Shown here in pieces: positions 44,214 through 53,405 of a stretch of 64,000 nt of DNA. Each line of letters starts with the position of its first letter. The stretch's first letter is position 1. This stretch comes from Candidatus Gastranaerophilales bacterium. GTDB taxonomy: Bacteria > Cyanobacteriota > Vampirovibrionia > Gastranaerophilales > Gastranaerophilaceae. The stretch covers positions 59,051-123,050 of the forward strand of contig CAAGEQ010000019.1 of assembly GCA_900768915.1 (NCBI GenBank), written 5' to 3'. The notes below the pieces were generated by a model, which searched no databases, had not been told where the DNA came from, and saw only the letters and a list, made by a program, of their open reading frames with translations. The position numbers and the translations under genes were made by a program.

Positions 44214-45056
44214 ATGAGTAATACTATATCAAATATAAATACTACTAACCAGATATGTAATGTTCAAGCAAAATCGAAAGAAAAAGAAATTCAACATAAT
44301 GTTGAAAATACACAAATTGAACAAAACAAATCTCAAGTTTATTATGGAAAAGATTTAGTTCAAACTCAAAATAATACAAAAATTGACGATGATTTAGCAG
44401 CACTTTTTCAAGACCTAAAAGGTAAAGATGGTAAAGACTTCGCAGAAACTGCCTACAAAGGACTAGTCAAATACTTCGGACTAGATGATGTTGCTCCAAA
44501 ATCACTAAGTTGGGAACAATCAGAAGGAAGACCAATTGTTAGTGATTACAGATGGTATGAAAACAAAGTTGTTTTATATGAAGATTATTTTAATAAAGCA
44601 CCAAAAGAAAAACAAATCGGCTATATTGCTCACGAATTAACACATTTAAAACAAACTACAAACATACTTAAAACAGAAGGTTTACCTTTAGAAAATTATG
44701 CAGTTGCAATTGCCGTATCAGATTTCAAAGCTATGATGACAAGAAATCCACAAATGCAAAATGCATACAAAACAGCATCTCTAAATGGTAAAGGCAAAGA
44801 ATTTTCTACTTATATGATACAAAAAGGTACTGCTCAAACTTACAAAGAACTTAATACTGTATTTGCTGATGTTTTAAAACAACCAAAACACCCTCTAAAT
44901 TCTCCAGAAGGTCAAAAAGCAGTTAATGATGTAAAAGCACAAGCAATGTATAATGGAGCAGATTTAAATGCTTATAATAATTGTCCATTAGAAAAAGAAG
45001 CAATGGACATTGAAAACTCTATAAGGTTAGCATATCGACAAACACAAAATAAATAA
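44214..45056 (+). CDS. Zincin-type metallopeptidase-like protein (HELTH)
   Basis: 280 aa. Zinc motif HELTH at residues 140-144 within IGYIAHELTHLKQ. A possible third ligand Glu lies in CPLEKEAMDIE near the C-terminus, the usual spacing for HExxH...E peptidases of the DUF4157-like kind. The N-terminal 60 residues are Gln/Asn/Lys-rich and polar, without a signal peptide. Co-transcribed with the M16 gene. The YRWYENKVVLYEDYF stretch before the motif fits the edge strand. Confidence 0.75.
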   Translation: MSNTISNINTTNQICNVQAKSKEKEIQHNVENTQIEQNKSQVYYGKDLVQTQNNTKIDDDLAALFQDLKGKDGKDFAETAYKGLVKYFGLDDVAPKSLSWEQSEGRPIVSDYRWYENKVVLYEDYFNKAPKEKQIGYIAHELTHLKQTTNILKTEGLPLENYAVAIAVSDFKAMMTRNPQMQNAYKTASLNGKGKEFSTYMIQKGTAQTYKELNTVFADVLKQPKHPLNSPEGQKAVNDVKAQAMYNGADLNAYNNCPLEKEAMDIENSIRLAYRQTQNK

Positions 45057-45090
45057 AAAAATGTGGTAGAATTTAATCTACCACATTTTT
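45057..45090. terminator. Bidirectional terminator between the zincin gene and metK
   Basis: 14-bp stem AAAAATGTGGTAGA (45057-45070) with 45077-45090, loop ATTTAA, placed between converging genes. Confidence 0.9.
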
Positions 45091-45106
45091 AGTATACATC
45101 TAATTA

Positions 45107-46375
45107 TTAGCAGCAAGCTAATGATTTAAGACTTTTTTTTAAGATATCAGCCTTATCTGTTAATTCCCAAGGAACAACAATATCTGTTCTACCCATATGT
45201 CCATAAGATGCTAATTTTTGATAGAACTTACCATTATTCTTGGCTGGTAAATTTCTTAAATCAAAATGTTTGATTATAGCCATTGGACTAAGTTCGAAGT
45301 TTTCTTTAACCAATTCACTAATTTCATCATCAGAAATTTTACCTGTTCCAAAAGTATCAACAAACACAGAAATTGGTTCTGCAACACCAATAGCGTATGC
45401 TAATTCAATTTCACATTTATCTGCAAGACCTGCTGCAACAATATTTTTTGCAACATATCTAGCAGCATAAGCAGCAGAACGGTCAACCTTCGTTGGATCC
45501 TTTCCACTAAATGCACCACCACCGTGTCTTGAATAACCACCATAAGTATCAACAATAATCTTACGACCTGTTAAACCAGCATCACCTTGTGGTCCACCAA
45601 TTACGAAACGTCCTGATGGATTGATTAAGATTTTTGTTTCACTATCAGGTTTTATTGCTTCAGTTTCAAATACGTAATCAATTACATATTTTTTCAAATC
45701 ACGATTAATAATTTCTTGAACTTTTGAATTATCAGAAATGCCATCAATCTCAGGATTGTGTTGAGTTGACAATAATACTGTATGAATTCTTGCTGGAGCA
45801 CCATCAATATATTCAACAGTAACTTGTGATTTACCATCAGGTCTCAAATAATTTAACTTTCCTTCTTTTCTAACTTGAGACAATCTGTAAGATAGTTTGT
45901 GAGCCAAACTAATTGGTAATGGCATCAATTCAGGTGTTTCATTACAAGCAAAACCAAACATAATACCTTGGTCACCTGCTCCTAATTCTTCTGTTTCTTT
46001 AACTGCTGTATCTGCATTCTCAGAACGAGTTTCCAATGCTTTGTTAACACCACCAGCGATATCTGTTGATTGTTCATCTATACTAGTTAATACCGCACAA
46101 GTACCACAATCAAATCCACCACTTGTTTCGCCAACATATCCAATATCTTTAATTGTATTTCTAACAACTTGAGGAATATCTACATAACAATCTGCAGTTA
46201 TTTCACCTGATACTAAAACCATGCCTGTAGTAACAGTAGTTTCAGCAGCCACTCTAGCATGAGTATCTTTTGTCAAAAATTCATCTAAAATTGCGTCAGA
46301 AATTTGATCGCAAACCTTGTCTGGGTGTCCTTCCGTAACTGATTCAGAAGTAAACAAAAATTTTCTTGATTTCAT
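45107..46375 (-). CDS. metK: S-adenosylmethionine synthetase
   Basis: Makes SAM from methionine and ATP. 422 aa, slightly longer than E. coli MetK (384). N-terminus [20 protein letters not shown], the conserved [12 protein letters not shown] hexapeptide region, and [19 protein letters not shown] with the P-loop-like motif. The C-terminus ends LKSLACC. AAGGAGAAGG precedes the ATG. The leader has a small hairpin (see 46403-46431). Confidence 0.97.
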   Translation of the reverse strand: MKSRKFLFTSESVTEGHPDKVCDQISDAILDEFLTKDTHARVAAETTVTTGMVLVSGEITADCYVDIPQVVRNTIKDIGYVGETSGGFDCGTCAVLTSIDEQSTDIAGGVNKALETRSENADTAVKETEELGAGDQGIMFGFACNETPELMPLPISLAHKLSYRLSQVRKEGKLNYLRPDGKSQVTVEYIDGAPARIHTVLLSTQHNPEIDGISDNSKVQEIINRDLKKYVIDYVFETEAIKPDSETKILINPSGRFVIGGPQGDAGLTGRKIIVDTYGGYSRHGGGAFSGKDPTKVDRSAAYAARYVAKNIVAAGLADKCEIELAYAIGVAEPISVFVDTFGTGKISDDEISELVKENFELSPMAIIKHFDLRNLPAKNNGKFYQKLASYGHMGRTDIVVPWELTDKADILKKSLKSLACC

Positions 46376-46402
46376 AACCTTCTCCTTAATTTATATTTTT
46401 TG

Positions 46403-46431
46403 ACCGGTAAGTTTTTTAATTCCAACCCGGT
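46403..46431 (-). promoter_or_regulatory. Leader hairpin upstream of metK
   Basis: On the minus strand ACCGG pairs with CCGGT across about 19 nt, with a possible inner GTT/AAC pairing. It stands out as the only GC-rich patch in the metK leader and lies 28 nt before the start. metK leaders often hold SAM riboswitches, but no named SAM class (I-V) could be matched. Confidence 0.3.
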
Positions 46432-46543
46432 ACACATACATTAACACCATTGTATTACTAACATTTTTTGAAATCAAACTTAACACATATATTTACAAGA
46501 AATATTAACAATTCAATTACAATATTCACATAAGTTAACTTTC

Positions 46544-46572
46544 TTGATAAAATTTATTGTTTTTATTATAAT
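46544..46572 (+). promoter_or_regulatory. Strong sigma-70 promoter for the 46608 gene
   Basis: TTGATA at 46544-46549, 17-nt spacer, perfect TATAAT at 46567-46572; about 30 nt leader before the start codon. Confidence 0.75.
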
Positions 46573-46607
46573 AAACACAGATAAAATGTAGATAAGAGGT
46601 ATTAACA

Positions 46608-47222
46608 TTGACTAATCTTAATGAAGGTGTAGGTAAAAAGATAGTAGAAGCATTGAAAAAACAATCAGAAATTGAATCTTCTGGTATCGTTGAACAACCT
46701 GCTAAAGAACCGGAAAATTTGGGTATAGATGTTTCTTCTATTGATGAAATAACCAATCAAGGTCTAATGTCTTCTTCTTTTGATAATTCTGATGAAGAAA
46801 TTGCAGAAGTTGCAGATATCGGTGATTTATTCAAAGATGATGAACTTGAAGAAACTGCAGAAGTCGAAGAATCATTTAATGATTTTATGAACAGAGGAGA
46901 AAAATCCCCAGAAGCAGCACCAATGCCTGGTAATATTGTAATATTGAAGAAATTAATTTCTCAATTACCAAGTGGTGTAACAAGACATACTGGTGCTCAA
47001 ATAATCAAACAAACAATGGAAGCACTTGGAATATCAATGAAAAGTGTTTTAACAGAAGCACAAGAAGTTCAAAACAACTTAAAAGAATCTTCAAAAGAAT
47101 GTCAAATGATGATACAAGAATATAAAAGAAAAATTAGTGCATTAGAAAAACAATCTCAAAATTATCAAAAACAATATAGTGCATTAAATGATTTAATAAG
47201 TTTATTTATTCAAACAAAATAA
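46608..47222 (+). CDS. Acidic protein with C-terminal coiled coil, unknown
   Basis: 204 aa starting at TTG (46608), supported by AGAGG 8 nt before it. Residues 1-105 are very acidic and likely unfolded (Glu/Asp/Ser-rich). Residues about 110-204 are helical: a conserved-looking GVTRHTGAQIIKQTMEALG then a heptad coiled coil to the end. No signal peptide. Possibly a cytosolic scaffold or cell-division-type adaptor, but no family is recognised. Single gene with strong promoter and terminator. Confidence 0.7.
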   Translation: MTNLNEGVGKKIVEALKKQSEIESSGIVEQPAKEPENLGIDVSSIDEITNQGLMSSSFDNSDEEIAEVADIGDLFKDDELEETAEVEESFNDFMNRGEKSPEAAPMPGNIVILKKLISQLPSGVTRHTGAQIIKQTMEALGISMKSVLTEAQEVQNNLKESSKECQMMIQEYKRKISALEKQSQNYQKQYSALNDLISLFIQTK

Positions 47223-47234
47223 ATACTAAAAAAT

Positions 47235-47267
47235 AAAAAAGGTCTGCTACAGTAGCAGACCTTTTTT
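47235..47267. terminator. Bidirectional terminator after the coiled-coil gene
   Basis: Near-perfect palindrome with stem AAAAAAGGTCTGCT (47235-47248) and 47254-47267, loop ACAGT, with A and T flanks; between convergent genes. Confidence 0.92.
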
Positions 47268-47282
47268 ATTATCTAAACTTTA

Positions 47283-47675
47283 TTATAATTCAGGATTTTG
47301 AGCGGTTAAGAATGTTGTAGTATCTGCAATCTTAGCGGCAGAACCAACTAAACCTGTAACAGCAGATAATCCTGCTAAACCACCAGCAACCTTTTTAACT
47401 GCTGTATTATTCGCAAATTTTGCCAAAGGTTTAAACTTACCAATTAATTCTAACAATTGCGCTTGTTTTTGTGCCTTAATTTTTGTTGATGACTTAATAG
47501 AACGAACAAGACTATTACCAATTTTAGATGAATTTCTAAGTGTTCCGAATGTCGCTAAACCTGCACCACCACCAATTTGCATTTCTGTGGATTTATCTTT
47601 AACGTTTCTATTTTCAGATCTTACTCTATTTGCATCACCTTGAAAACTTGGAGAACTTAATTGAACACCTAACAT
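47283..47675 (-). CDS. Small protein with N-terminal SPSFQG tail, unknown
   Basis: 130 aa. Begins MLGVQLSSPSFQGDANR; the middle is Gly/Ala-rich (GGGAGLATFGTL) and the C-terminal half has two weakly hydrophobic helices (VAGGLAGLSAVTGLVGSAA), so it may be membrane-associated. It starts 1 nt after the preceding gene's stop and resembles it at the very start (MLG-hydrophobic-Q...SFQ). Function unknown. Confidence 0.65.
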   Translation of the reverse strand: MLGVQLSSPSFQGDANRVRSENRNVKDKSTEMQIGGGAGLATFGTLRNSSKIGNSLVRSIKSSTKIKAQKQAQLLELIGKFKPLAKFANNTAVKKVAGGLAGLSAVTGLVGSAAKIADTTTFLTAQNPEL

Positions 47676-47676
47676 T

Positions 47677-48414
47677 CTAAACCTCCCCTGATGAACCAGT
47701 TGCTAATTCTATAGCAGATTTATCATTATTTCTACCAGTCAAATTATCTACTAAAACTGAACCTGTAGTTGTAACTGCCATAGTATTTTCTGCAGCATTT
47801 TGAACTTTTTTACCATCAATTTTAATATCTTTCAATTGACTAATAGTATTTCTTAAAGGTTCCGTAACCTTTTTAACTTTTTCATTATTTAAGAAACCAT
47901 CAATGGTTTTACCTACTTTTGAATTTTTAAGTTTTGCAATTTGTTCTTGAACGGCAGGTTTTTCCATTGCTTCTATTGCAAATTGTTTAACAGATTTTAA
48001 TCCACTTTCCAAAGGTGCTTTTACACTTTTAAACGTTTCTAATGTAGATGCCATTGTTTTAGATTTTGCAAAAGATTTTAACGTTTCAATTGTCAATTTT
48101 GAAGAACATTTTGCTACAAGAAATGTACCAGCCAAACCAACAGCTGATGCCATAAATCTTGCACCCTTACCTAACTTCTTTGATACTTTACTATCAGAAT
48201 CTTCTAATTCATCAGCCAAATTATCCCATTCTGCTTTATCATCAGCGACTTGACGTTTAGCAGAATCTCTATCTGCTTTTGCCTCTTCTTTCCTATCAAA
48301 AGAATCAAAATCCTCATCGTCATCGTAGTTTACATAAGCCCTATCATTATGCCTTGATTGAAAACTAAGACTATTGTTTTGACCAATTTGTGGTTGATTT
48401 TGAATTCCTAACAT
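47677..48414 (-). CDS. Membrane-associated protein with N-terminal SLSFQS tail, unknown
   Basis: 245 aa from ATG at 48414 (MLGIQNQPQIGQNNSLSFQS), chosen because GGAG lies 8 nt before it; a frame back to 48447 adds eleven residues with no better signal. An acidic segment (DDDEDFDSFD), a coiled-coil part (40-80), one TM-like stretch (ASAVGLAGTFLVAKC, about 85-105) and a Lys-rich helical C-terminal half. Paired with the 47283-47675 gene in one operon. Function unknown. Confidence 0.65.
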   Translation of the reverse strand: MLGIQNQPQIGQNNSLSFQSRHNDRAYVNYDDDEDFDSFDRKEEAKADRDSAKRQVADDKAEWDNLADELEDSDSKVSKKLGKGARFMASAVGLAGTFLVAKCSSKLTIETLKSFAKSKTMASTLETFKSVKAPLESGLKSVKQFAIEAMEKPAVQEQIAKLKNSKVGKTIDGFLNNEKVKKVTEPLRNTISQLKDIKIDGKKVQNAAENTMAVTTTGSVLVDNLTGRNNDKSAIELATGSSGEV

Positions 48415-48555
48415 CTTACACACTCCAAAAGTATAACTTTCACACATATATAAAAACGTTTCGACCTAATTTTATTTGCTATTTTATAGTTTCATCTTTA
48501 CAAAAATTTACAAAAAAAATCAATATTTTCAAATAATTGTTACGATTTATTAAAT

Positions 48556-48584
48556 TTGACCTTGAATTTCTTCTGAAATAAAAT
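48556..48584 (+). promoter_or_regulatory. Candidate promoter for mazG
   Basis: TTGACC at 48556-48561, 17-nt spacer, TAAAAT at 48579-48584, 24 nt before the start codon. Confidence 0.6.
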
Positions 48585-48607
48585 AAACAAAGATAGGAAA
48601 ATAAGAA

Positions 48608-49378
48608 ATGAAGTATAAAAATTTAGAAAAATTAATCAAAGTAATAGAAATTTTAAGAAGTGAAAATGGTTGCGTTTGGGATAGGGCTCAGACTCATGAA
48701 ACTTTAACACCTAATATGATAGAAGAAGCCTATGAAGCAGTTGAGGCAATAAAAGAACACAATTCTGAACACCTACGAGAAGAATTAGGAGATGTCTTAT
48801 TACAAGTCGTGTTACATGCTCAAATTGGAAAAGAAAGTGGAGAATTTGATATAGAAGACATTGCAAAAGAACTAAATGATAAACTGATACACCGACACCC
48901 ACATGTATTTGGTTCAGCACATGCTAACACACCACAAGAAGTAACAGAGAACTGGGAAAAATTAAAACAAGAAGAAAAACAAGAACGAACATCAAACATG
49001 GATGGAATTCCAAAAACATTTCCCGCACTAATGGCATGTCAGAAAATCAGTAAAAGAGCCGTAAAAGTAGGTTTTGAATGGGATAAAGTAGAAACACTAC
49101 TTAATTGCATAAAATCAGAATATGATGAATTTAAAGAAGCCGTTAATAACAACGACAAAGATGCAATGGAAGATGAAATGGGCGACATTTTCTTTGCTAC
49201 TGTGAATTTATCACGTTGGTATAAAATTGATGCAGAGCAAGCATTACAAAGAGCAAACCAAAAATTCATGAAACGCTTTAGAAAAATGGAAGAACTTGCT
49301 ACAAAACCATTAGAAGAATATTCTTTTGAAGAATATGACAAATTATGGAAACAAGCGAAAAAAGCCCTTAATTCATAA
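48608..49378 (+). CDS. mazG: Nucleoside triphosphate pyrophosphohydrolase MazG
   Basis: 256 aa. Two tandem MazG domains: CVWDRAQTHETLTPNMIEEA with EExxE, then EELGDVLLQVVLHAQ, and in the second half ESEYDEFKEAV-type Glu residues and DEMGDIFFATVNLSRW. Hydrolyses NTPs to NMP and pyrophosphate, cleaning nucleotide pools or modulating stress signals. Normal length. Its end overlaps the convergent gene by 11 nt. Confidence 0.94.
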   Translation: MKYKNLEKLIKVIEILRSENGCVWDRAQTHETLTPNMIEEAYEAVEAIKEHNSEHLREELGDVLLQVVLHAQIGKESGEFDIEDIAKELNDKLIHRHPHVFGSAHANTPQEVTENWEKLKQEEKQERTSNMDGIPKTFPALMACQKISKRAVKVGFEWDKVETLLNCIKSEYDEFKEAVNNNDKDAMEDEMGDIFFATVNLSRWYKIDAEQALQRANQKFMKRFRKMEELATKPLEEYSFEEYDKLWKQAKKALNS

Positions 49379-50021
49379 AAAATGTAATATAAATATATGC
49401 TATCAACGATACTATAAGAACTAATGTTCCTATAACGTTTACTTTTAATGCAGATTTTTTATTTTCTACCAAACTAGGATAAACATATTGTTTTGCTTGT
49501 TCTTTCTTCTTCTTATACATTTGGTTATTTTTTTTAGCCTGTTTTTTCTTCGCTACATATTTTTCTTTTAAAGAAGATTTTTTCTTTTTTTCGCCCATAA
49601 CAAGAATTTCTTCAGAAAATTCAAGTTTTTCTATTTTTTTAGGAGCACCATTTGTAATTGCATAATTTATAGCAACTTCAAAAGCCCTTTTTATACAATC
49701 AAGAGCAATATTGCCATCTTGTTTAACTTTCTTCCCATGAGCAGAAGCATTACCTTGTGCCTTTAAAAAATATAAATCATTAATTAATTCTCTTTGTCTA
49801 ATATTTTTTATATATAAATCCTGTAATGTAGCCAAACATTCATCAAATGTAGAATCAGGTACTAATCGTTCACCTAGCAAATTTCTACAAACATTTTCAG
49901 CGAAACGTCGTGTCTGAACAATACTTTGTTCAAAATATTCATCTCGGTATAATTTTTCTGCATCAGATATTATACGAAATAAATCACTATCTATTTTTTC
50001 TATAAAATCAAAATTAGACAT
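49368..50021 (-). CDS. DUF4145-like helical protein with C-terminal membrane anchor
   Basis: 217 aa. The N-terminal 125 residues look like the DUF4145/HEPN-like helical domain: SDAEKLYRDEYFEQSIVQTR, FAENVCRNLLGE, then NDLYFLKAQGNASAHGKKV, the usual RxxxN/H-type end. A Lys-rich linker follows (about 145-190), then one TM segment near the C-terminus (VIGTLVLIVSLIAYIYITFF), making it tail-anchored. Such domains occur in defence and restriction proteins, but no effector neighbour is present. Function unknown. Confidence 0.7.
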   Translation of the reverse strand: MSNFDFIEKIDSDLFRIISDAEKLYRDEYFEQSIVQTRRFAENVCRNLLGERLVPDSTFDECLATLQDLYIKNIRQRELINDLYFLKAQGNASAHGKKVKQDGNIALDCIKRAFEVAINYAITNGAPKKIEKLEFSEEILVMGEKKKKSSLKEKYVAKKKQAKKNNQMYKKKKEQAKQYVYPSLVENKKSALKVNVIGTLVLIVSLIAYIYITFFMN

Positions 50022-50077
50022 TGTTCTCTCTAAAAAAACTACAACTATTACATCATAGCATAGAGAGAATAATATTA

Positions 50078-50638
50078 CTATTTAGCGATTGCTAATTGTT
50101 GACGATAGAAAGAACTATTTGAAATTTTGTTTAAAATTAAATCATTTTTAATAGTAGATGCTTTTCTTAAAACAGCCAAATTGTCTAATCTAGAAAGTAA
50201 TTCAGATGAATTGTATGATTTGTGAGTATCTTTTAATTTAGACCAATAAAATGCTTCTTTCTGAGTTGCTAATGTTTCTTCTTCAAGTGTTGCAACGCTA
50301 AGTTTGTGGAAACTTTCATGTGCAATTAAACAAGCAAGTTCTTCAGGAGAAGCATTTTTAAATTTAATATTGATAAAGATGTATCTGTTACCAAAAGAAT
50401 CAACAGTATTGATTGCAAAATGATCTGCAAAAGAACCTGCCAACATTGATAAATCATAAAATGAAATTTTAACAGAATTTTCATCTAAATTGTCAAACAC
50501 TTCATCTGCACCATTATTATGTAATAATGTTAATGCTGATTTAATTTCTATATTTTTTGTATAGTTGTCAAATTGAGCAGCAAATACTGGAGTTGTGCAG
50601 AATAACACCATTAATAATGCAATAATAAATTTTTTCAA
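50078..50638 (-). CDS. Exported zinc-peptidase-like protein (HESFH)
   Basis: 186 aa with signal peptide ending TPVFA. Zinc motif HESFH at residues 107-111 in LACLIAHESFHKL, followed by Glu-rich TLEEETLATQKEAFYW that could give the third ligand. Periplasmic or cell-surface. Small for a full peptidase. No partner gene is obvious. Confidence 0.72.
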   Translation of the reverse strand: MKKFIIALLMVLFCTTPVFAAQFDNYTKNIEIKSALTLLHNNGADEVFDNLDENSVKISFYDLSMLAGSFADHFAINTVDSFGNRYIFINIKFKNASPEELACLIAHESFHKLSVATLEEETLATQKEAFYWSKLKDTHKSYNSSELLSRLDNLAVLRKASTIKNDLILNKISNSSFYRQQLAIAK

Positions 50639-50873
50639 AATATATGTCCCCGATAAATCCTATAAGCGTATTTATCAAGTTTTAATATGTAGCGATATAA
50701 TATTCCTAATGTGTTTATTTAATAAACAATGATACAGTACGGGTAAATTTTAATAAGTTCGCAGTATAAAAACTCGGTAAATGTAATTTCTATACTTTAA
50801 TTTTAAACCATGTTTCAAGAGTTCTACAACCCTAAAACTGTCTAGTATTTACAAAAGTTCACACTTACCTAAA

Positions 50874-52739
50874 TTATTTTGACAACATAACCATCAAAAC
50901 TGATATATCAGCAGGCTTTACACCACCAATTCTAGAAGCCTGAGCCAAAGTTTTTGGTCTTATCTTTGCTAATTTTTCTTTTGTTTCAGTTGAAATATGA
51001 GTTATAGTTGAATAATCAATATTATCAGGAATTCTATATTTTTCAAGTTTAGTTGCTTGTTCAACCTGTTGTGCTTGACGTTTCAAATAACCATCATACT
51101 TAATCAATACTTCTACTTCATCTGTAATATCTTCTGTTAAATCTAATACTTTAGTTTCATAATCCAATTCTTTAATTACACCATAAGTAATATTTGGACG
51201 TTTTAACAATTCAGAAACTCTTATACCTCTATCAATATGTTCTTCATATTTTGCAAGAATTTCATTCACTTCACTAGTAGCGGATATTTTAACATTAGAT
51301 AATCTTTTTATCTCATTTTTGATACTATCTTGCTTTTGTATAAATCTAGCATATTGTATATCGTCAACTAAACCTACTTTATGTCCTATTTCTGTCAACC
51401 TTGTATCTGCATTGTCTTGACGAAGCAACAACCTATATTCAGAACGAGATGTTAGCATTCTATAAGGCTCTTCAATATCTTTTGTAACTAAATCATCTAC
51501 CAATGTACCTAAATAAGATGAACTTCTAGATAACTCCAACATATCAGATGAATTTAGATAATTAAATGCATTTATACCCGCTAATAAACCTTGTGCTGCG
51601 GCTTCTTCATAGCCACTAGTACCATTGATTTGTCCGGCACAAAACAAGCCTTTAACCAATTTCGTCATCAACGAATGTTCAGTTTGAATAGCCGGAATAT
51701 AATCATATTCTACAGCATAAGCAGGTTTAATAATATGTGCATTTTCTAATCCTGGTAAAGAACGTACCATTTTTGTTTGAACATCTGATGGCAAACTTGT
51801 TGAAAAACCTTGTATATACAATTCATAAGTACCTAAGCCCTCAGGTTCAATAAATATATGATGAGACGGATTAGATGCAAATCTGATAATTTTATCTTCG
51901 ATAGACGGACAATATCTAGGTCCAACACCATGAATCAAACCTTGATACATAGGAGATTTATCTAGATTATCCTTAATAATTTTATGAGTTTCCTCTGTTG
52001 TTCTTGTTAAATAACAAGGCACTTGTTTTCTGACAGGTCGATTTGGTTTGAACGAATAAAAATGTAGTTTTTCATCACCAGGTTGAATAGTCATCTTAGA
52101 ATAATCAACGGTTCTTTTATCAATTCTGCAAGGAGTACCGGTTTTTAATTTTTTAACATTAAAACCTAAGCTTCTTAAAGAATCAGACAAACCAATAGCA
52201 GGCATTTCACCCAATCTACCAGCCCTATACGATTTTAAACCTATAAATATTCTACCATCTAGTGATGTACCTGTTGTTAAGACAACAGTTCTTGTTTTAT
52301 ATTCATTGCCATATTCATCAGCAGCACCAACGATTTCACCATTTTTTACAACCAAATCTGTGATACAACATTGTTTCAAATAAATATTCTCTGTACTTTC
52401 GATAATATTTCGCATAAAACGCATATATTCTTTTTTGTCAGATTGAGCACGTAAAGCACGAACGGCTGGTCCTTTAGAAGAATTTAAAATCTTCATTTGA
52501 ACATAAGTAGCATCTGCTACTTCACCCATAACACCACCTAATGCATCAATTTCTCTAACCAAGGTTGATTTAGCAGGTCCACCGACGGCTGGATTGCAAG
52601 GCATCAAAGCGATGTTATCCAAATTTAAAGAGCATAACAACACCTTTGCACCTAATCGTGCAGCGGAAATTGCGGCTTCACAACCTGCATGACCTCCACC
52701 TACAACTATTACATCGAATTTATTTTCTAAATATGACAT
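50874..52739 (-). CDS. mnmG: tRNA uridine-5-carboxymethylaminomethyl(34) synthesis enzyme MnmG
   Basis: FAD enzyme (GidA) working with MnmE to modify the wobble uridine of several tRNAs. About 621 aa. FAD-binding VIVVGGGHAGCEAA at the N-terminus, CNPAVGGPAKSTLVREIDALGG condensed to its key piece CNPAVGGPAKS, and YCPSIEDKI, plus the helical C-terminal MnmE/tRNA-binding part. A start eight codons earlier (52763) is possible; MSYLENKFD at 52739 fits the family better. Ends without a clear terminator. Confidence 0.96.
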   Translation of the reverse strand: MSYLENKFDVIVVGGGHAGCEAAISAARLGAKVLLCSLNLDNIALMPCNPAVGGPAKSTLVREIDALGGVMGEVADATYVQMKILNSSKGPAVRALRAQSDKKEYMRFMRNIIESTENIYLKQCCITDLVVKNGEIVGAADEYGNEYKTRTVVLTTGTSLDGRIFIGLKSYRAGRLGEMPAIGLSDSLRSLGFNVKKLKTGTPCRIDKRTVDYSKMTIQPGDEKLHFYSFKPNRPVRKQVPCYLTRTTEETHKIIKDNLDKSPMYQGLIHGVGPRYCPSIEDKIIRFASNPSHHIFIEPEGLGTYELYIQGFSTSLPSDVQTKMVRSLPGLENAHIIKPAYAVEYDYIPAIQTEHSLMTKLVKGLFCAGQINGTSGYEEAAAQGLLAGINAFNYLNSSDMLELSRSSSYLGTLVDDLVTKDIEEPYRMLTSRSEYRLLLRQDNADTRLTEIGHKVGLVDDIQYARFIQKQDSIKNEIKRLSNVKISATSEVNEILAKYEEHIDRGIRVSELLKRPNITYGVIKELDYETKVLDLTEDITDEVEVLIKYDGYLKRQAQQVEQATKLEKYRIPDNIDYSTITHISTETKEKLAKIRPKTLAQASRIGGVKPADISVLMVMLSK

Positions 52740-52783
52740 AATTAAATTATACAACAAACTCATTTGTATGATATAATTTCACT

Positions 52784-53380
52784 ATGAAAAAAATATTTTT
52801 AAATTTATTTATAATTATCGGATTAACATTAACAATGGTAAAACCTGCATTTGCAGAAGTTTTTGACTATGTAGGTACTGATTTTGACTGGTTATTTCTA
52901 ACAAATATTGAAAGAAAAGAAAGAGTTACAAACATTTTCAACACCATGTTTCCTAAAGGATACGTAACAAATTTCCCGAAAAACCTTTTAAAAAGTAAAC
53001 TTTCAAAATACTTAAAAGATACTGATTATAAAATACATTATGATGCAGTTTGTGCAGGATACACACATTATAGAGATGTAAATTTACAACCATTTTTCTT
53101 AGGTAAATCAAAATATGTATACATGTATGCACTACAATATGATAAAGCACCACAAAAAACATTTTATTATGATGCAATGGGTAGATTAAAATTTGTCGAT
53201 TTCAGATATGGTGGATTTCCAGAATACCCATTCTATACAAAAAAATATGCCATTAACGGTAAACTTATAAGAGCGATGTATTTACAATCGCCTGACACTA
53301 TGTACATATATTCAAACAAAGGTTCATTTATTGGAGTAAAATACAAATCTACAATTTATGGCTTTAATTATACGAAATAA
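52784..53380 (+). CDS. Exported protein of unknown function
   Basis: 198 aa with signal peptide MKKIFLNLFIIIGLTLTMVKP then AFA. The mature part is Tyr-rich and beta-looking, with FYYDAMGRLKFVDFRYGG resembling a beta hairpin repeat of the YD type. No known family. A TATAAT at 52772-52777 would start transcription at about the start codon, so the mRNA may be leaderless. Divergent from mnmG. Confidence 0.7.
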   Translation: MKKIFLNLFIIIGLTLTMVKPAFAEVFDYVGTDFDWLFLTNIERKERVTNIFNTMFPKGYVTNFPKNLLKSKLSKYLKDTDYKIHYDAVCAGYTHYRDVNLQPFFLGKSKYVYMYALQYDKAPQKTFYYDAMGRLKFVDFRYGGFPEYPFYTKKYAINGKLIRAMYLQSPDTMYIYSNKGSFIGVKYKSTIYGFNYTK

Positions 53381-53405
53381 ATTCTAATAAAATAAATGTT
53401 CTGCA

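Noticed and set aside
46376..46607. Known SAM riboswitch upstream of metK
   Set aside because: No match to SAM-I, II, III, IV or V consensus elements could be found by eye; only a short hairpin is present.
49368..50021. Toxin-antitoxin or defence locus based on the DUF4145-like protein beside mazG
   Set aside because: No partner antitoxin, nuclease or restriction subunit nearby; the mazG here is the two-domain housekeeping form and convergent with it.
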